Source: Glutamicibacter ardleyensis
GTDB lineage: Bacteria; Actinomycetota; Actinomycetes; Actinomycetales; Micrococcaceae
Direction: 5' to 3'
Assembly (NCBI RefSeq): GCF_014644555.1
Contig: NZ_BMKX01000011.1
Coordinates: forward strand, 1-64,000
Length of the DNA: 64,000 nucleotides
A program made the position numbers and the translations under genes. Shown here piece after piece: positions 51,958 to 62,100 of this stretch; positions within the stretch are counted from its first letter, which is position 1; each line of letters begins with the position of its first letter. The notes beneath the pieces were generated by a model. It saw only the letters and a list, made by a program, of their open reading frames with translations. It did no database searches and was not told the origin of the DNA.

Positions 51958-52003
51958 AACGGCGGGTATCGATGAAATTTAGTAATCATCGATACCCGCC
52001 GTT
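51958..52003. terminator. Bidirectional terminator after tgt
   Basis: A perfect 18-bp stem (arms 51958-51975 and 51986-52003, AACGGCGGGTATCGATGA on the left) has a 10-base loop, between convergent genes. The flanks are moderately T-rich on both strands. Confidence 0.82.
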
Positions 52004-52008
52004 GCGCT

Positions 52009-53628
52009 TTATTGGCCGTTAGTTACCGGATGTGAGGTTGCTGATTCACCGGCTCGTCGCAGCGCCGCGTAGCCCGGGTAAGCGCACAGCAATCCGAACG
52101 CCCAGATTCCCCATGGCACGGTTGAGACTGGTGTTAGCAACAGTAGGATCAGGGGCAGCCCCGAGGCTACCGCTTGGAGGAAATACCTGAGTTCGATAAG
52201 CATCAGCGAACCGGTGTTTATCTCATTGCTGGCACCAAGAATCAGTGCTTCCCAGTCACGTTCTCCACGCGTGGCTCGGCCCCAGGCAGCAGCACTCGTA
52301 CCGCTGGCGGCCACCAATACGCCAAGGACCCAAAATCCAAGGTTCGCTGTGGGGATCATGCCTAGTGCTAACGGAAGCAACGAACAGATGCTCAAAATTA
52401 CGAGAATCATGCAGAGCGTGAATCCAATGGCCGGGCGGACTAAGGCGGTGCGCGGCTGGCTCAACATCTGTGCCAGCCCTGGCGCGCTGGCCAGTGGGCG
52501 GTTCAACCGGCCGAAGCTCTCCGTCAGCACCCATAACAGCAACACAAAAAATCCGGTCACTGCCAGTGGGTTAGCGATGGAACGTACCGCTAAAACCAGT
52601 GCGACAGTCAGCAATACCAAGTTTCCTGGTGCACGCCAATATCCTCCGCGCAGATATCGCAATAGAAGAATCTGGAGAACCACTGGCAGGTGGCGCAACG
52701 GCCGATGCCAAGAATTTCTTGATCGGGGACCTACGGATTCTGTAGCCGGTAGCATCCCGCTCAATTCCGTTTGAGCCAAAGAACCGACAAGCTCATTCTG
52801 TTTCTGCCCCGCCAGTCGTAGGCTATTGGCCTTCACTTGGTCTATTTTGCGCGTTGCCTGCCAAATAACTATGGTTGCCAGCAGCAGTGCCCCCACGCAG
52901 CCAGAGGCCCAGAAACCTGGGTCAAAGGCCAGGTCTCCAAGCAGCCCATAAGCACCTTGGGCCCATGCGTTCTCAGTTAGTAACAGGCTCCACGAAATGC
53001 TCAGTCCCATAGCAAAGAGCGTCAAGAGCAGACGGCAGATTCTGCGTACTACCCGCGCCTGCGCAGCTATTTGCGCATGAGTTGCAATCGCGCTGAGCAA
53101 AGTTCCCGTCACGGCGAAGAAAACGAAACCAAAGAAGAACACCTGAACTTCAAAACGACCAGAAAGAGTAAAGAGGCCTGCCAGCCACAAGATTCCGATA
53201 AAGCTGTTGAGCAGAGCGCCGAGGATGAGTGCATTATAAAATGAACGTTTTCGTATCCCTCTGAGATCCACCGCTAGTGGTAACCACCAGGCGGCTTTGT
53301 CGGGCCGCAGACCACAGGGGCCCAGATATAATAGTCCCCTAAAACAACTCAGCAGCATGACTGGGAGTAGGGCCACCGTCAGTTCCTGTAAATCCCAGAC
53401 GGCGCTGGGCAGTCGCGTTGCATTTCCCGCTGCACCTTGCAGCGCGAAGATCACCCCGGAAAGTGCGCTAAACAAATAGACCAGTGCGACAACCGCTAAC
53501 AGCACCCAGATATACCCATCGGAGAATGCGTCGATGCGGGCTGAGCGATCCCGAAGTTTCTTGACTGTGCGGATCAGTTCTCTGGGGTCATAGGTTTGTT
53601 CTACCTCGGAGGCTCGTTTAGCGTTCAA
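52009..53628 (-). CDS. ABC transporter membrane subunit
   Basis: The product of about 539 residues starts with a charged stretch (YDPRELIRTVKKLRDR), then has about twelve hydrophobic helices in two halves joined by a polar linker (about 280-325). No known export family is clear. The TTG at 53628 lies inside the end of the ATPase gene, with GGGG-type purines upstream. The frame is open 16 codons further. It is cotranscribed with the ATPase at 53618-54304 and should form its membrane channel. Confidence 0.75.
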   Translation of the reverse strand: MNAKRASEVEQTYDPRELIRTVKKLRDRSARIDAFSDGYIWVLLAVVALVYLFSALSGVIFALQGAAGNATRLPSAVWDLQELTVALLPVMLLSCFRGLLYLGPCGLRPDKAAWWLPLAVDLRGIRKRSFYNALILGALLNSFIGILWLAGLFTLSGRFEVQVFFFGFVFFAVTGTLLSAIATHAQIAAQARVVRRICRLLLTLFAMGLSISWSLLLTENAWAQGAYGLLGDLAFDPGFWASGCVGALLLATIVIWQATRKIDQVKANSLRLAGQKQNELVGSLAQTELSGMLPATESVGPRSRNSWHRPLRHLPVVLQILLLRYLRGGYWRAPGNLVLLTVALVLAVRSIANPLAVTGFFVLLLWVLTESFGRLNRPLASAPGLAQMLSQPRTALVRPAIGFTLCMILVILSICSLLPLALGMIPTANLGFWVLGVLVAASGTSAAAWGRATRGERDWEALILGASNEINTGSLMLIELRYFLQAVASGLPLILLLLTPVSTVPWGIWAFGLLCAYPGYAALRRAGESATSHPVTNGQ

Positions 53629-54304
53629 GCCACAACGCCCCTGACTGCGCGTCAATCGTTTGCACCTGATCGCCATCCAAAAGCACTACTTCGTCAAGAC
53701 ATTCACGAATCAGCTGGGGGTCGTGGGTAACCACGAGCAGGGTTACCTGTTTGGCACGCAATTGACGAAGCCTTCGATAGAGCTTAGTTCGAATGCGCTG
53801 GTCTAGCCGTTGCTCCGGTTCATCCAAGATGAGTAAGCTCGCCGGGCGGATCAAGGCGGCCGCCAACAGTAGTTTGCGCCGTTGGCCAGACGATAACTCC
53901 TGAGGTAGATGCTGCGTCACTTCAGTGAGTTCAAAAAATTCTAGCTCGTTGTCGACCGCTGCCTGCCACGCTTTGATCCGATGACCACGGGCCACCATTT
54001 CAAGATGTTCAGCCACCGTCAATTCTTCAAAAAACACACCGTCGGTGACCTGGACGGCGACTGCCTGACGAAACCGCGCCGAACCTTCATCGAAGGGGGA
54101 ACCACAATAAATGACAGTCCCGGAAACCGCTGGTTGCAGTCCTAACACGGTTCGAATGAGGCTCGATTTACCGCTCCCGTTTGGACCGATAATCCCCAAC
54201 CCGGCTCCGGTTTGCACGGAGAAACTAATTGGTTCACAAAGAGCCTGCCCTGCATAGCCAATCAGCAGTTCGTCGGTTTCGATTTGCCTGTCGCCTGAGC
54301 TCAT
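53618..54304 (-). CDS. ABC transporter ATP-binding subunit
   Basis: The 228-residue ATPase has Walker A GPNGSGKSSLIR (about 37-48), the Q-loop region, signature LSSGQRRKLLLAAALIRP and Walker B LLILDEP followed by EQRLDQR, then the H-loop VVTHD. The order is that of ABC-2-type exporters. It overlaps the start of the membrane subunit gene by about 11 bases. Confidence 0.9.
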   Translation of the reverse strand: MSSGDRQIETDELLIGYAGQALCEPISFSVQTGAGLGIIGPNGSGKSSLIRTVLGLQPAVSGTVIYCGSPFDEGSARFRQAVAVQVTDGVFFEELTVAEHLEMVARGHRIKAWQAAVDNELEFFELTEVTQHLPQELSSGQRRKLLLAAALIRPASLLILDEPEQRLDQRIRTKLYRRLRQLRAKQVTLLVVTHDPQLIRECLDEVVLLDGDQVQTIDAQSGALWLER

Positions 54305-54368
54305 TTATTTAGCTTAGCGAGCACGAGGTTACTTGGCTGACATCCTAACTGCTGATTGAAAATCGAGT

Positions 54369-55079
54369 TTAGACACCTGGTGCGGGTGCTGCATAACTTG
54401 GTTCACGCTTCTTGAACCAACGAATTACTAGCGAAGTGACCGGTACAAAGATGATTTCCACCGCCGTCTTGTAGACGAATCCGACCACTACATAGTTGAT
54501 GAAGTTAGGCATATCGGTGATTCCGATGACAGGTGCCGCCACGGCACAAAAAATCAAGGTATCAAGGAATTCTCCGACACCACTTGACCCGATGAGCCTG
54601 CCTACCAGTCCACGTTCGCCAAATCGTTGCTTCATACGGACCAAGACCCACGAGTTGGCCAGCTGTCCGACGAGAAAGCCCAAGCCTGATGCCAGAACAA
54701 TCTGCCAGATAGGTCCTAGCGTACGTTCGAGAGCTTCTTGCCCGTCGTAAAATTCGGCCGACGGCAACTGAATCATGATCCAAAAGGCGAACACCGCAAA
54801 GAACGCTAGTACAAACGTGACCAGGATAGACCACCTAGCAGCTTTGAGCCCATAGACTTCCGAAATCACATCGCCAAGAATGTAGGCCAGGGGAAAAAGG
54901 AAGAAACCGCCATCGGTGATGAACGGCCCGATAGTCACGCCCTTTGAGGCTCCGATATTGGAGAGTATGACTATGGCGCCCATGAGCGCGAGCACTGCAG
55001 AAAAATATGGAGATCCGGCGCTGGCAAATATCGCTTTGGAGGCTCGGGTACTTATTGGTTTGGCGTTCGGTTCGCCCAT
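54369..55079 (-). CDS. yhhQ: Queuosine precursor transporter, YhhQ family
   Basis: The 236-residue VUT/YhhQ protein has six helices. FLFPLAYILGDVISEVYGLKAAR and LASGLGFLVGQLANSWVLVRMKQR and the SSGVGEFLDTLIFCAVA segment are typical. It brings in preQ0/preQ1 or queuine for Tgt. The ATG at 55079 was chosen because GAGGAAA lies upstream. Together with tgt it points to queuosine made from salvaged precursors, since no preQ biosynthesis gene is in the window. Confidence 0.88.
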   Translation of the reverse strand: MGEPNAKPISTRASKAIFASAGSPYFSAVLALMGAIVILSNIGASKGVTIGPFITDGGFFLFPLAYILGDVISEVYGLKAARWSILVTFVLAFFAVFAFWIMIQLPSAEFYDGQEALERTLGPIWQIVLASGLGFLVGQLANSWVLVRMKQRFGERGLVGRLIGSSGVGEFLDTLIFCAVAAPVIGITDMPNFINYVVVGFVYKTAVEIIFVPVTSLVIRWFKKREPSYAAPAPGV

Positions 55080-55383
55080 AAAAATTTCCTCGTTAAAAGT
55101 GGTTCGCCAAGACTCCGCATGGACCGACACCTGATTAATCAACAATAGTTTGCTGACCTGTCATGATGTGCCGGAGCGCTGTCCCGCTGTATTAGCACTT
55201 ACCTAGTAAGTATCCCATGAAGACCTCAACCCACTCCAGTGACCTACTTCACGGTAACTAGGTTTATTGAAGCACAAAATACTTAATCTTCCATCTCACC
55301 TTGCATTCTTCAAAATATGAATTCGAGGAAAGAAAATTGGTCGTGACTCGACCCGCATCATTTGCAGCAAATTGGAGAGCTTT
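55080..55383. other. Intergenic region between yhhQ and the TetR gene
   Basis: This AT-rich stretch holds a perfect 15-bp palindrome ACTTACCTAGTAAGT at 55197-55211, placed where the yhhQ promoter should be. No gene and no preQ1 riboswitch-like fold could be recognised. Confidence 0.45.
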
Positions 55384-55411
55384 TTGAACGCGTTCAATAT
55401 TTAGATACACT
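55384..55411 (+). promoter_or_regulatory. TetR-gene promoter with palindromic operator, leaderless
   Basis: TTGAAC (55384-55389) and TACACT (55406-55411) are spaced 16 bases. The -10 lies 9 bases before the ATG at 55421, so the mRNA should begin at or next to the start codon. The perfect 14-bp palindrome TTGAACGCGTTCAA (55384-55397) covers the -35 box and is of the kind bound by TetR/AcrR dimers. Confidence 0.68.
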
Positions 55412-55420
55412 CAATAGAGT

Positions 55421-56167
55421 ATGGGAACTCTTAGCCAGCCAACTCCACTGAATCAGCCACGCACCGGCAAAGGACAACAAACCAAAGCCAAACTACTGCG
55501 CACGGCTTTGGACGCGTTTGCCGAAGACGGATATCAGGCCGCCAGCATGCGTGCTATCGCGCTGCGTGCCGGAGTTTCACTTTCACACGCTTATTACTAC
55601 TTCGGGTCAAAAGAAGACATAGTTCTTGAACTGCTCATCGCGCTGCGGACCGAGCAATTTGAGTTATGCAGTGCACAACTCGACGAAGGCAACACCTTAG
55701 AGACGAATATCCGCATTGCCTTCGACGCCAGCGTGCAGGTGATGGAGAAATACCACGATTTCGGGCCATCCTTTCTCAAGGTTTTACTCTCAAGAGACCT
55801 CGAAAATAGCGAACTCACACAGATCGAGATGACTTTATGGGAAAGCGTTGTTGTTCGAGCACGTCCGCTTCCCCCGCTGGCAATCCGGCGTGATTTACCC
55901 CGATTTCTCTGGCTGCTGTCACGGCAGATCTTTTCGACTTGGGCCTACGACAGTTCTCCCAATCAGCGCCGTTCACGTGCGCTGATGCGCAGCATAGCCC
56001 CGGTTATTGGCAAATTCGCCATCCTCTGCCGACTGCCGGTAGTACGTTCGCTCTTTGAAGATGTGCTCTCGTTAATGGATTCAGGTGCGAGTTCCATACA
56101 GGATCGAACGACCTCGACCGGTGAATCTGCCTATGAACACCGGTCCAGCAAAGCCAAAGCCTCTTAG
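55421..56167 (+). CDS. TetR-family transcriptional regulator
   Basis: The 248-residue regulator has an N-terminal TetR helix-turn-helix (LLRTALDAFAEDGYQAASMRAIALRAGVSLSHAYYYFGSKEDIV, about 23-66) and a long helical ligand domain. The palindrome at 55384-55397 suggests that it represses itself. No efflux or fatty-acid gene lies next to it, so its other targets are unknown. Confidence 0.87.
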   Translation: MGTLSQPTPLNQPRTGKGQQTKAKLLRTALDAFAEDGYQAASMRAIALRAGVSLSHAYYYFGSKEDIVLELLIALRTEQFELCSAQLDEGNTLETNIRIAFDASVQVMEKYHDFGPSFLKVLLSRDLENSELTQIEMTLWESVVVRARPLPPLAIRRDLPRFLWLLSRQIFSTWAYDSSPNQRRSRALMRSIAPVIGKFAILCRLPVVRSLFEDVLSLMDSGASSIQDRTTSTGESAYEHRSSKAKAS

Positions 56168-56353
56168 CTACCATTTCCGTAGGCGCACAGGGGTCTTTCC
56201 AGCTACCCGCCCCTTGCGCAATAGACCCTGCGCTAGCTCACGATAAGTACCTATCAGCACGCGGGCTTCGCCGTTGCATATTCACGATCTTTAAGGCGTA
56301 AAGTCGAAGGTACCGATCCATTATTTTCAAGGTGTTTAGGAGCTAATGTCACT

Positions 56354-56968
56354 ATGAGCGGAAACGCGACTCCCCTGCCGCAGTGGACCGAGAGTTATGC
56401 CCTGCTCCGCGATCGCATTGCCACATTCCCGAGTACCGGTCAGCTACGCTCCGTTGACATCAATGGTGAAGACCCGGAACTTTTACGTTATTGGCCGACC
56501 AGCGGTTGGAGCCCAAGTAGCGAGTACCGTCGTCTGATCTTGCTCGGGGCACCAAATACGGAGGTTGCAGAATCGCTTAAAGCGGCAGGCTGGAATGAAA
56601 CTTCCGCGATGAATCTGCTGGCTGCAAAACCAGATGATGTTGAGCAGGTAGTTAAACTCGCGGAAACCTCAAGCGTTTTTGAAGCGCCCATGGACAATTA
56701 CGACGTCGTGGAAGTCGCTGAATTCGACCGCCCGGTAGCCCGTGGACGCATGCATTACGGATCAACTTATGGGCTACTTTCAGACCCTGATTTGCAGGCG
56801 CCAACCAATCCGGACTTGGTACGTCGTGCGGTACTGGCAAACTTTGCCGGGGCTGCCTACAGTCACGGCTTGCCGTGGATTTTGCTTGTTGCTAGTGCGG
56901 ACCAGCTGGGTTCGATGACCGAGGGCTGGTCAAAAGCTACTAGTATCAGCATCTGGCAGCAAAGCTAA
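56354..56968 (+). CDS. Hypothetical protein, weakly GNAT-like
   Basis: The 204-residue soluble protein has a C-terminal half (VARGRMHYGSTYGLLSDPDL, RRAVLANFAGAAYSHGLPWILLVASADQ, KATSISIWQ) resembling a GNAT acetyltransferase in outline, but without a clear acetyl-CoA loop. No firm family. AGGAG lies 12 bases before the ATG. It is followed 36 bases later by the pyridoxal kinase gene on the same strand. Confidence 0.6.
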   Translation: MSGNATPLPQWTESYALLRDRIATFPSTGQLRSVDINGEDPELLRYWPTSGWSPSSEYRRLILLGAPNTEVAESLKAAGWNETSAMNLLAAKPDDVEQVVKLAETSSVFEAPMDNYDVVEVAEFDRPVARGRMHYGSTYGLLSDPDLQAPTNPDLVRRAVLANFAGAAYSHGLPWILLVASADQLGSMTEGWSKATSISIWQQS

Positions 56969-57004
56969 ACACCAATACATTCCGTACTATCTTCAAATGG
57001 GACT

Positions 57005-57829
57005 ATGACTACTTCATCAAATACCTCAGGCCCAGCCCTGACCTTGACTATTGCCGGTTCGGAAGCAACCGGAGGCGCCGGGGCGCAAGCAGATCTGAAA
57101 ACCTTTCAGGAGCTCGGCACCTTCGGCATTGTTGCGCTGACATGCATCGTTTCCTTTGATCCAAAGGACTCTTGGAACCACCGCTTCGTTCCAGTAGATC
57201 AGCAGGTCATCGCAGATCAGCTCGAAGCCATTCAGACCTGTTACGAAGGTCAGCTTGGCACTGTCAAGCTCGGCATGATGGGCTCGCCAGCCACGATCAA
57301 CACCGTCGCCACCGCGTTGCAGTCCCAGAAATGGAACAACGTACTTCTTGACCCAGTGTTGATCTGTAAGGGTCAGGAGCCAGGCCATGCGTTAGATACT
57401 GACCAGGCCCTGAAATCGACGTTGCTTCCATTGGCTAGTTTCGTCACCCCGAATCACTTCGAAGCCGAACAGCTCTCCGGGCTTTCGATCGATAACGAGG
57501 ATGACCTCATTGCCGCTGCCAAGAAAATCCATGAGATTTCGGGGGCAGCCGTACTCGCCAAGGGCGGCGTACGCATTGCCGGCGAGGACGCTATTGACGT
57601 CTTCTACGACGGAACCACGCTCGAAGTACTCCGTGAGAAAAAGATCGGCGAAGTTGCTGTGTCCGGAGCCGGCTGCTCACTGGCCGCCGCGGTTACCGCC
57701 GAATTAGCGAAGGGCGCAACTCCGTTGGAAGCTGCACGCACCGCGAAAGCCTTTGTCACCGAGGGTATCCGAAACCGCGTCTCAGGAAACACCCCCTTTG
57801 ACGCGCTATGGCAGGGCGGCCGGCGCTAA
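57005..57829 (+). CDS. pdxK: Pyridoxal/hydroxymethylpyrimidine kinase, PdxK/ThiD type
   Basis: The 274-residue ribokinase-fold kinase has LTIAGSEATGGAGAQADLKTFQE, IVSFDPKDSWNH and SGAGCSLAAAVTAELAKGA. The block FDPKDSWNH and the GAGCS motif match the Bacillus PdxK (CD-type pyridoxal kinase) branch rather than true ThiD. It phosphorylates vitamin B6 vitamers. The catalytic Cys side of the GAGC motif is present. TACTAT at 56985-56990 suggests a very short leader. Confidence 0.85.
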   Translation: MTTSSNTSGPALTLTIAGSEATGGAGAQADLKTFQELGTFGIVALTCIVSFDPKDSWNHRFVPVDQQVIADQLEAIQTCYEGQLGTVKLGMMGSPATINTVATALQSQKWNNVLLDPVLICKGQEPGHALDTDQALKSTLLPLASFVTPNHFEAEQLSGLSIDNEDDLIAAAKKIHEISGAAVLAKGGVRIAGEDAIDVFYDGTTLEVLREKKIGEVAVSGAGCSLAAAVTAELAKGATPLEAARTAKAFVTEGIRNRVSGNTPFDALWQGGRR

Positions 57830-57849
57830 GGCGCCTGGCACCGCAAGCG

Positions 57850-57883
57850 ACAAAGGCCACATCCGGTTGGGTGTGGCCTTTGT
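57850..57883 (+). terminator. Intrinsic terminator after pdxK
   Basis: A perfect 12-bp stem (ACAAAGGCCACA and TGTGGCCTTTGT) with a 10-base loop starts 20 bases past the stop codon. Confidence 0.75.
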
Positions 57884-58168
57884 TATGATTAAAAGATCAC
57901 GACTCCAGAGTTAACTCTGGAGCTCACACTGTCAAGACGTTGTGTGCCCGGGCACGCGGTAGGGAGGTCGGCTATGCAAGCCACTTTGACACCTGCCCCG
58001 TTCGTCCCCTCGACGGACGGGTAGCTTCCAAAGTTCCACTGCCAACGCCGCCGGCGTTGCTGGTGCTTATTTGTGCTACCTTCTGTGAATTCGTTGCTGA
58101 TGGGACATTCTTCTTCCACACAACTTTCCTGCGCCCTGAGTGCGCGCAGCACATTTTAAGGACCTGCC
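57884..58168. other. Leader region with two perfect palindromes
   Basis: CTCCAGAGTTAACTCTGGAG (57903-57922) is a perfect 20-bp palindrome, and GTGCCCGGGCAC (57944-57955) is a perfect 12-bp one. Both lie between the pdxK terminator and the FBP zinc-finger gene, whose start is about 210 bases further. No gene is seen, and the region may be the promoter and leader of that gene. Confidence 0.45.
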
Positions 58169-58657
58169 TTGCAGCCACTGACAGAAAAAACCATTCGCTC
58201 CGCCTTCGTTAATGCCTCTCGCAGTGAGACGAAGAAGCTAACGTTGCCAGAAAATTTTGCGACGTTGGACTGGGAAAACCTTGAGTACCTTGGATGGCGC
58301 GATCCCAAAATGCCACAGCGTGGTTATCTTGTCCACAGCAACGCTGCTGGCCAAACGCGGGCGCTATTGCTGCGTTCAGCAGATGGGACACGAAAGCGTA
58401 GCAGCCTGGCCATGTGCGACATGTGCCGAGACGTGAATATTCCTTGTTACGTCGGGGTGTTCAGCACCCGGCGGGCAGGCCAACCAGGACGCGACGGTGA
58501 CACCTTGGGCACCATGATTTGCTCCAACTTTGAATGCTCAACCAATGTGCGCATTCCACCTCCAAAGAACGCGATTTACCCTGACCCGATGGTAGTTGTT
58601 GCCGAACGTATCGAACTGCTCGACGAAAGAGTGAACAGTTTTATCGGCCGTGTTTAA
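58169..58657 (+). CDS. FBP-domain (FusB-type) zinc-finger protein
   Basis: The 162-residue protein matches the FBP/EF-G-binding C-terminal domain, with a treble-clef zinc site formed by CDMC (about 88-91) and CSNFEC (about 118-123). In staphylococci FusB-type proteins bind EF-G and free ribosomes stalled by fusidic acid. The role of the actinobacterial relatives is not established. The start is TTG at 58169, chosen because AAGGA lies at 58158-58162. Confidence 0.82.
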   Translation: MQPLTEKTIRSAFVNASRSETKKLTLPENFATLDWENLEYLGWRDPKMPQRGYLVHSNAAGQTRALLLRSADGTRKRSSLAMCDMCRDVNIPCYVGVFSTRRAGQPGRDGDTLGTMICSNFECSTNVRIPPPKNAIYPDPMVVVAERIELLDERVNSFIGRV

Positions 58658-58690
58658 CCGCCACTTCAGTTAGCTGATTTAAGTTCATTT

Positions 58691-58731
58691 AGCGGGCGCA
58701 GCATGCTCTAGCGGAGTATGTGGCGCCCGCT
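58691..58731 (+). terminator. Hairpin after the FBP gene
   Basis: AGCGGGCGC and GCGCCCGCT form a perfect 9-bp stem, with an inner CATGCTC/GAGTATG pairing, followed by ATTTCT. It lies 34 bases past the stop codon. Confidence 0.6.
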
Positions 58732-58739
58732 ATTTCTAA

Positions 58740-59112
58740 ATTCACGACCCCGCCCCGCGATCTCTGCGCACATTTGAACGCGACTAAGCAATGAAACCAT
58801 TACCCACTGGTAACAATCGATTAAAAATATCTAAAAAGTCCTCGACCACTAGGTGCTGAGTAGGCGCTGTTTTGCTTGGTGATTCGCGGTTTTGAATATG
58901 AAGCAAGTGCAGAATACTTTTCTTTCCCAAAGATCACTATTCAATAACCCCTTGATATATGACGTGGGTCACCTAAGATTCCACAGTAGGAGACTCGGCG
59001 TTTTAGCGGACGTCGGCTCCGGTCATCACTCAATACGCACCTTCATGCTGTGAGTGGAAACCGTTGCATCTTCACATGAAAGCATCCCGCTTTCAGCTCA
59101 GCTAGGAGAATC
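58740..59112. other. AT-rich upstream region of the subtilase gene
   Basis: No gene is seen in this 370-base region, which is clearly richer in A+T than its surroundings and should hold the subtilase promoter and a long leader. A small hairpin (GAAAGC/GCTTTC) lies shortly before the AGGAG ribosome-binding site. Confidence 0.5.
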
Positions 59113-62100
59113 ATGGTCACTCGGCGCAATCCACGATTGCCGCGGCTCATCTTGGGCTCAGCCACCGCTTTAGCGTTGGCTGTCACAATGACAGGCCCGG
59201 CATCAGCTGCCAACATCCCCCAACCGTCCGACGGTGAAAATGCAGCCTCACTGCCCATCGTCAAAAGCCAGACACTTTCAGGACTAAAAGTCAGCGGGCA
59301 ACTAGCCAAGGCCACCGGCGAGGTCTCGGTATTCGTTCAGCTCGAAGGCGACGGCGCATACAAAGAGGTCAAAAAGTCCGGTAAGAAAAAAGACAAGGAC
59401 AAGGTTAAATCTGTCCGTGCCCAGGTTAAGTCCAAGGGTAAAGAGCTGGCCAAGGAAGCTAAATCCGAGGTTATCTACACAACTTCCAACGCATTGAGAG
59501 GCGTTGCACTCACCGGTGATGCCAAAGAGCTCCGTGCGCTAGCCGAACGTACAGATGTCGCGAAGATCAGCGCCATCGTGCCCAAGTCTCCTTCTAACCG
59601 CGGTGCGGTCATTGACACCGAAGCGTTGGACGCATGGACCGCGCTAGATACTACCGGTGAAGGCGTGAAGATCGCAGTGCTCGATACGGGCATTGACTAC
59701 ACCCACTCAGGCTTTGGTGGACCAGGCACCATTGAGGGCTACAAGAAGGCGCAGGCTTCCAAAGAACTGCCTACCGCGGATTCCGGATTGATTGACAGCA
59801 AGAAGTTCATTGGTGGCTGGGATCTTGTCGGCGACGACTACAACGCTGACCCCGACGCCCCGGATTACCAGCCAGTCCCTAACCCAGACCCGAATCCACT
59901 GGACTGCGAAGCTGCAGGTCACGGTTCGCACGTTGCAGGCTCGGCGGCCGGCTACGGCGTTAACGCCGACGGTTCCACCTTCACAGGTGACTACTCCTCA
60001 CTGACCGCCGATGAAGTCGCCAAAATGAAGGTTGGCCCGGGCACCGCTCCCGAAGCTCAACTAATTGGTATCCGCGTCTTCGGTTGCGGTGGTTCATCCT
60101 CGGTGGTGGGGCAGGCACTGGACTACGTGCTTGATCCAAACGGTGACGGAGATTTCTCTGACCGCGCCGATGTGGTCAACATGTCCCTCGGCTCGGATCA
60201 TTCACCGGTTCAAGACCCAGAAAATGACATTGTCGATGCCCTTTCTGAAGCTGGAATCCTTTCGGTCATCGCTTCGGGTAACGCTGGTGATGTCACCGAC
60301 GTTGGCGGCTCACCTGGTAACTCTCGTTCCTCGTTGACCGTCGCAAACACCGTGGGATCCCAGGTCACCTTGGATAAGGTCCAAGTAGATGCGCCTGACG
60401 ATGTTGCCGGTACCGCCGCAGGCCAGTACTCGTCAAACTTCAATTACACTTCTGCTGACCCGGCCGACTTGAGCGGTGACGTAGTAATGGCTCCGGCCAA
60501 CAACGCTTTTGGTTGTACAGAATTTGAATCAGGTTCGCTGGAAGGCAAGTGGGTTTGGCTGCAGTGGAGCGAAGACGGCGAGTTCCCTTGTGGATCCGGC
60601 GCACGCTTCAACAACGCCGAAGCCGCCGGTGCCACCGGTGTCCTGTTAGATGCTGAAACTAACCTCTTTGATGCTGGCATCGCAGGCAACGCGAATATCC
60701 CAGGTGCACAGTTCACCTTGGACTACTCGAATAAGCTACGCCCAGCCGCCGAGGCAGGAGACCTGAAAGTCACCTTAGATGCTTCCTTCGTTGGCGCTGC
60801 TTCCGGCGAATCAGGCGTCAAGGACACCTTAAATTCGTCCTCCTCACGAGGCGTGCACGGCTCTAACGGCGTAGTAAAGCCCGACGTTGCAGCACCTGGC
60901 ACGCAGATCGGCTCGGTTGGCGTTGGAACCGGTAACGGACCAGCGGTCATGTCCGGCACTTCGATGGCTACCCCAATGGTTGCCGGCGTGGCAGCACTGG
61001 TCATGCAGGGCAAGAACCTCACCGCAGCCGAAGCCAAGAGCACCATCATGAACACCGCAGCAGCGGATGTTTTTGCGGCTAATGGCGAGGCTTACGGTCC
61101 AAACCGTGTTGGCTCGGGCCGCGTCATGGCCAAGGCAGCACTTGATACCCCAGCCATTGCCTACGATTCGAAGGCAGCAGATCTGACCAGCGTGGTCTTC
61201 GGTGTCCTTGAAATTGACGGTAAGAAGAAATTCTCCGACACACGTTCAATCACCGTAGAGAACACCAGCGACAAGGCCCAGACCTACAAGGTCAACTACG
61301 TGCCTGCTACGCAGATTCCTGGCACCAGCTTTTCGTTAGATCGCAACAGCGTGCGCTTGGCACCAGGTGCCAAGACTCGGGTCAAGGTTACTCTGCAGGT
61401 GGATCCCAAGAAGTGGGTCAAGACTTTGGACCCAACTATGGAGACCGCCCAGCAGGGTCTGGCCCGCGCCTGGGTATCAGATGCTAGTGGCCGCGTTGAG
61501 TTGACCAGTTCAACGGCTCCCACCTTGCGTGTTCCAGTGCAGGCAGCACCTAAACTCGCAGCCGATATGACCGCTTCAGTCAAGAAGCTGAAGAAGGGTG
61601 CAAACACCACCGAGCTGAAACTCAAGGGTAAGGATATCCGTGTAGGCGAGGGGGCCACCTCGGTCACTTCCCTCCTGGGTGCCTTTGAACTTGGTGCTTC
61701 GAGCGAGCGCGGTCCTAAGTCGATGGACAGCGTTCCAGCAGCCCGCGCGATGGATTTGCAGCACGTTGGCGCAGCCAGCACCGCGCCGGTAACCGGTATG
61801 GCCGATGGACTACTGAACATCGGCATCTCCACCTGGGATAACTGGGCACACCTTGCCGGCGGTACCGAGTTGGACGTCAACATCGATACCAACGGTGACG
61901 GCAAAGCCGACTTCGTGACCTTCACGACCGCACTTGACGGAATCGACCTTGACCTAGCAGCCACCTTCGACCTGACGACCGGTGCACAGGTAGACCTGCA
62001 GCCAGTCAATGGAGTGCTCGGAGATGTTGATACCAACAGCTTCGACACCAACGTAGCGATCCTGCCGGTATCACTTGCCGCACTGGGACTGGATGAGACT

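Noticed and set aside
55080-55200. preQ1 riboswitch upstream of yhhQ
   Set aside because: No fold with the needed short hairpin and A-rich tail could be recognised. Only the yhhQ ribosome-binding site is seen.
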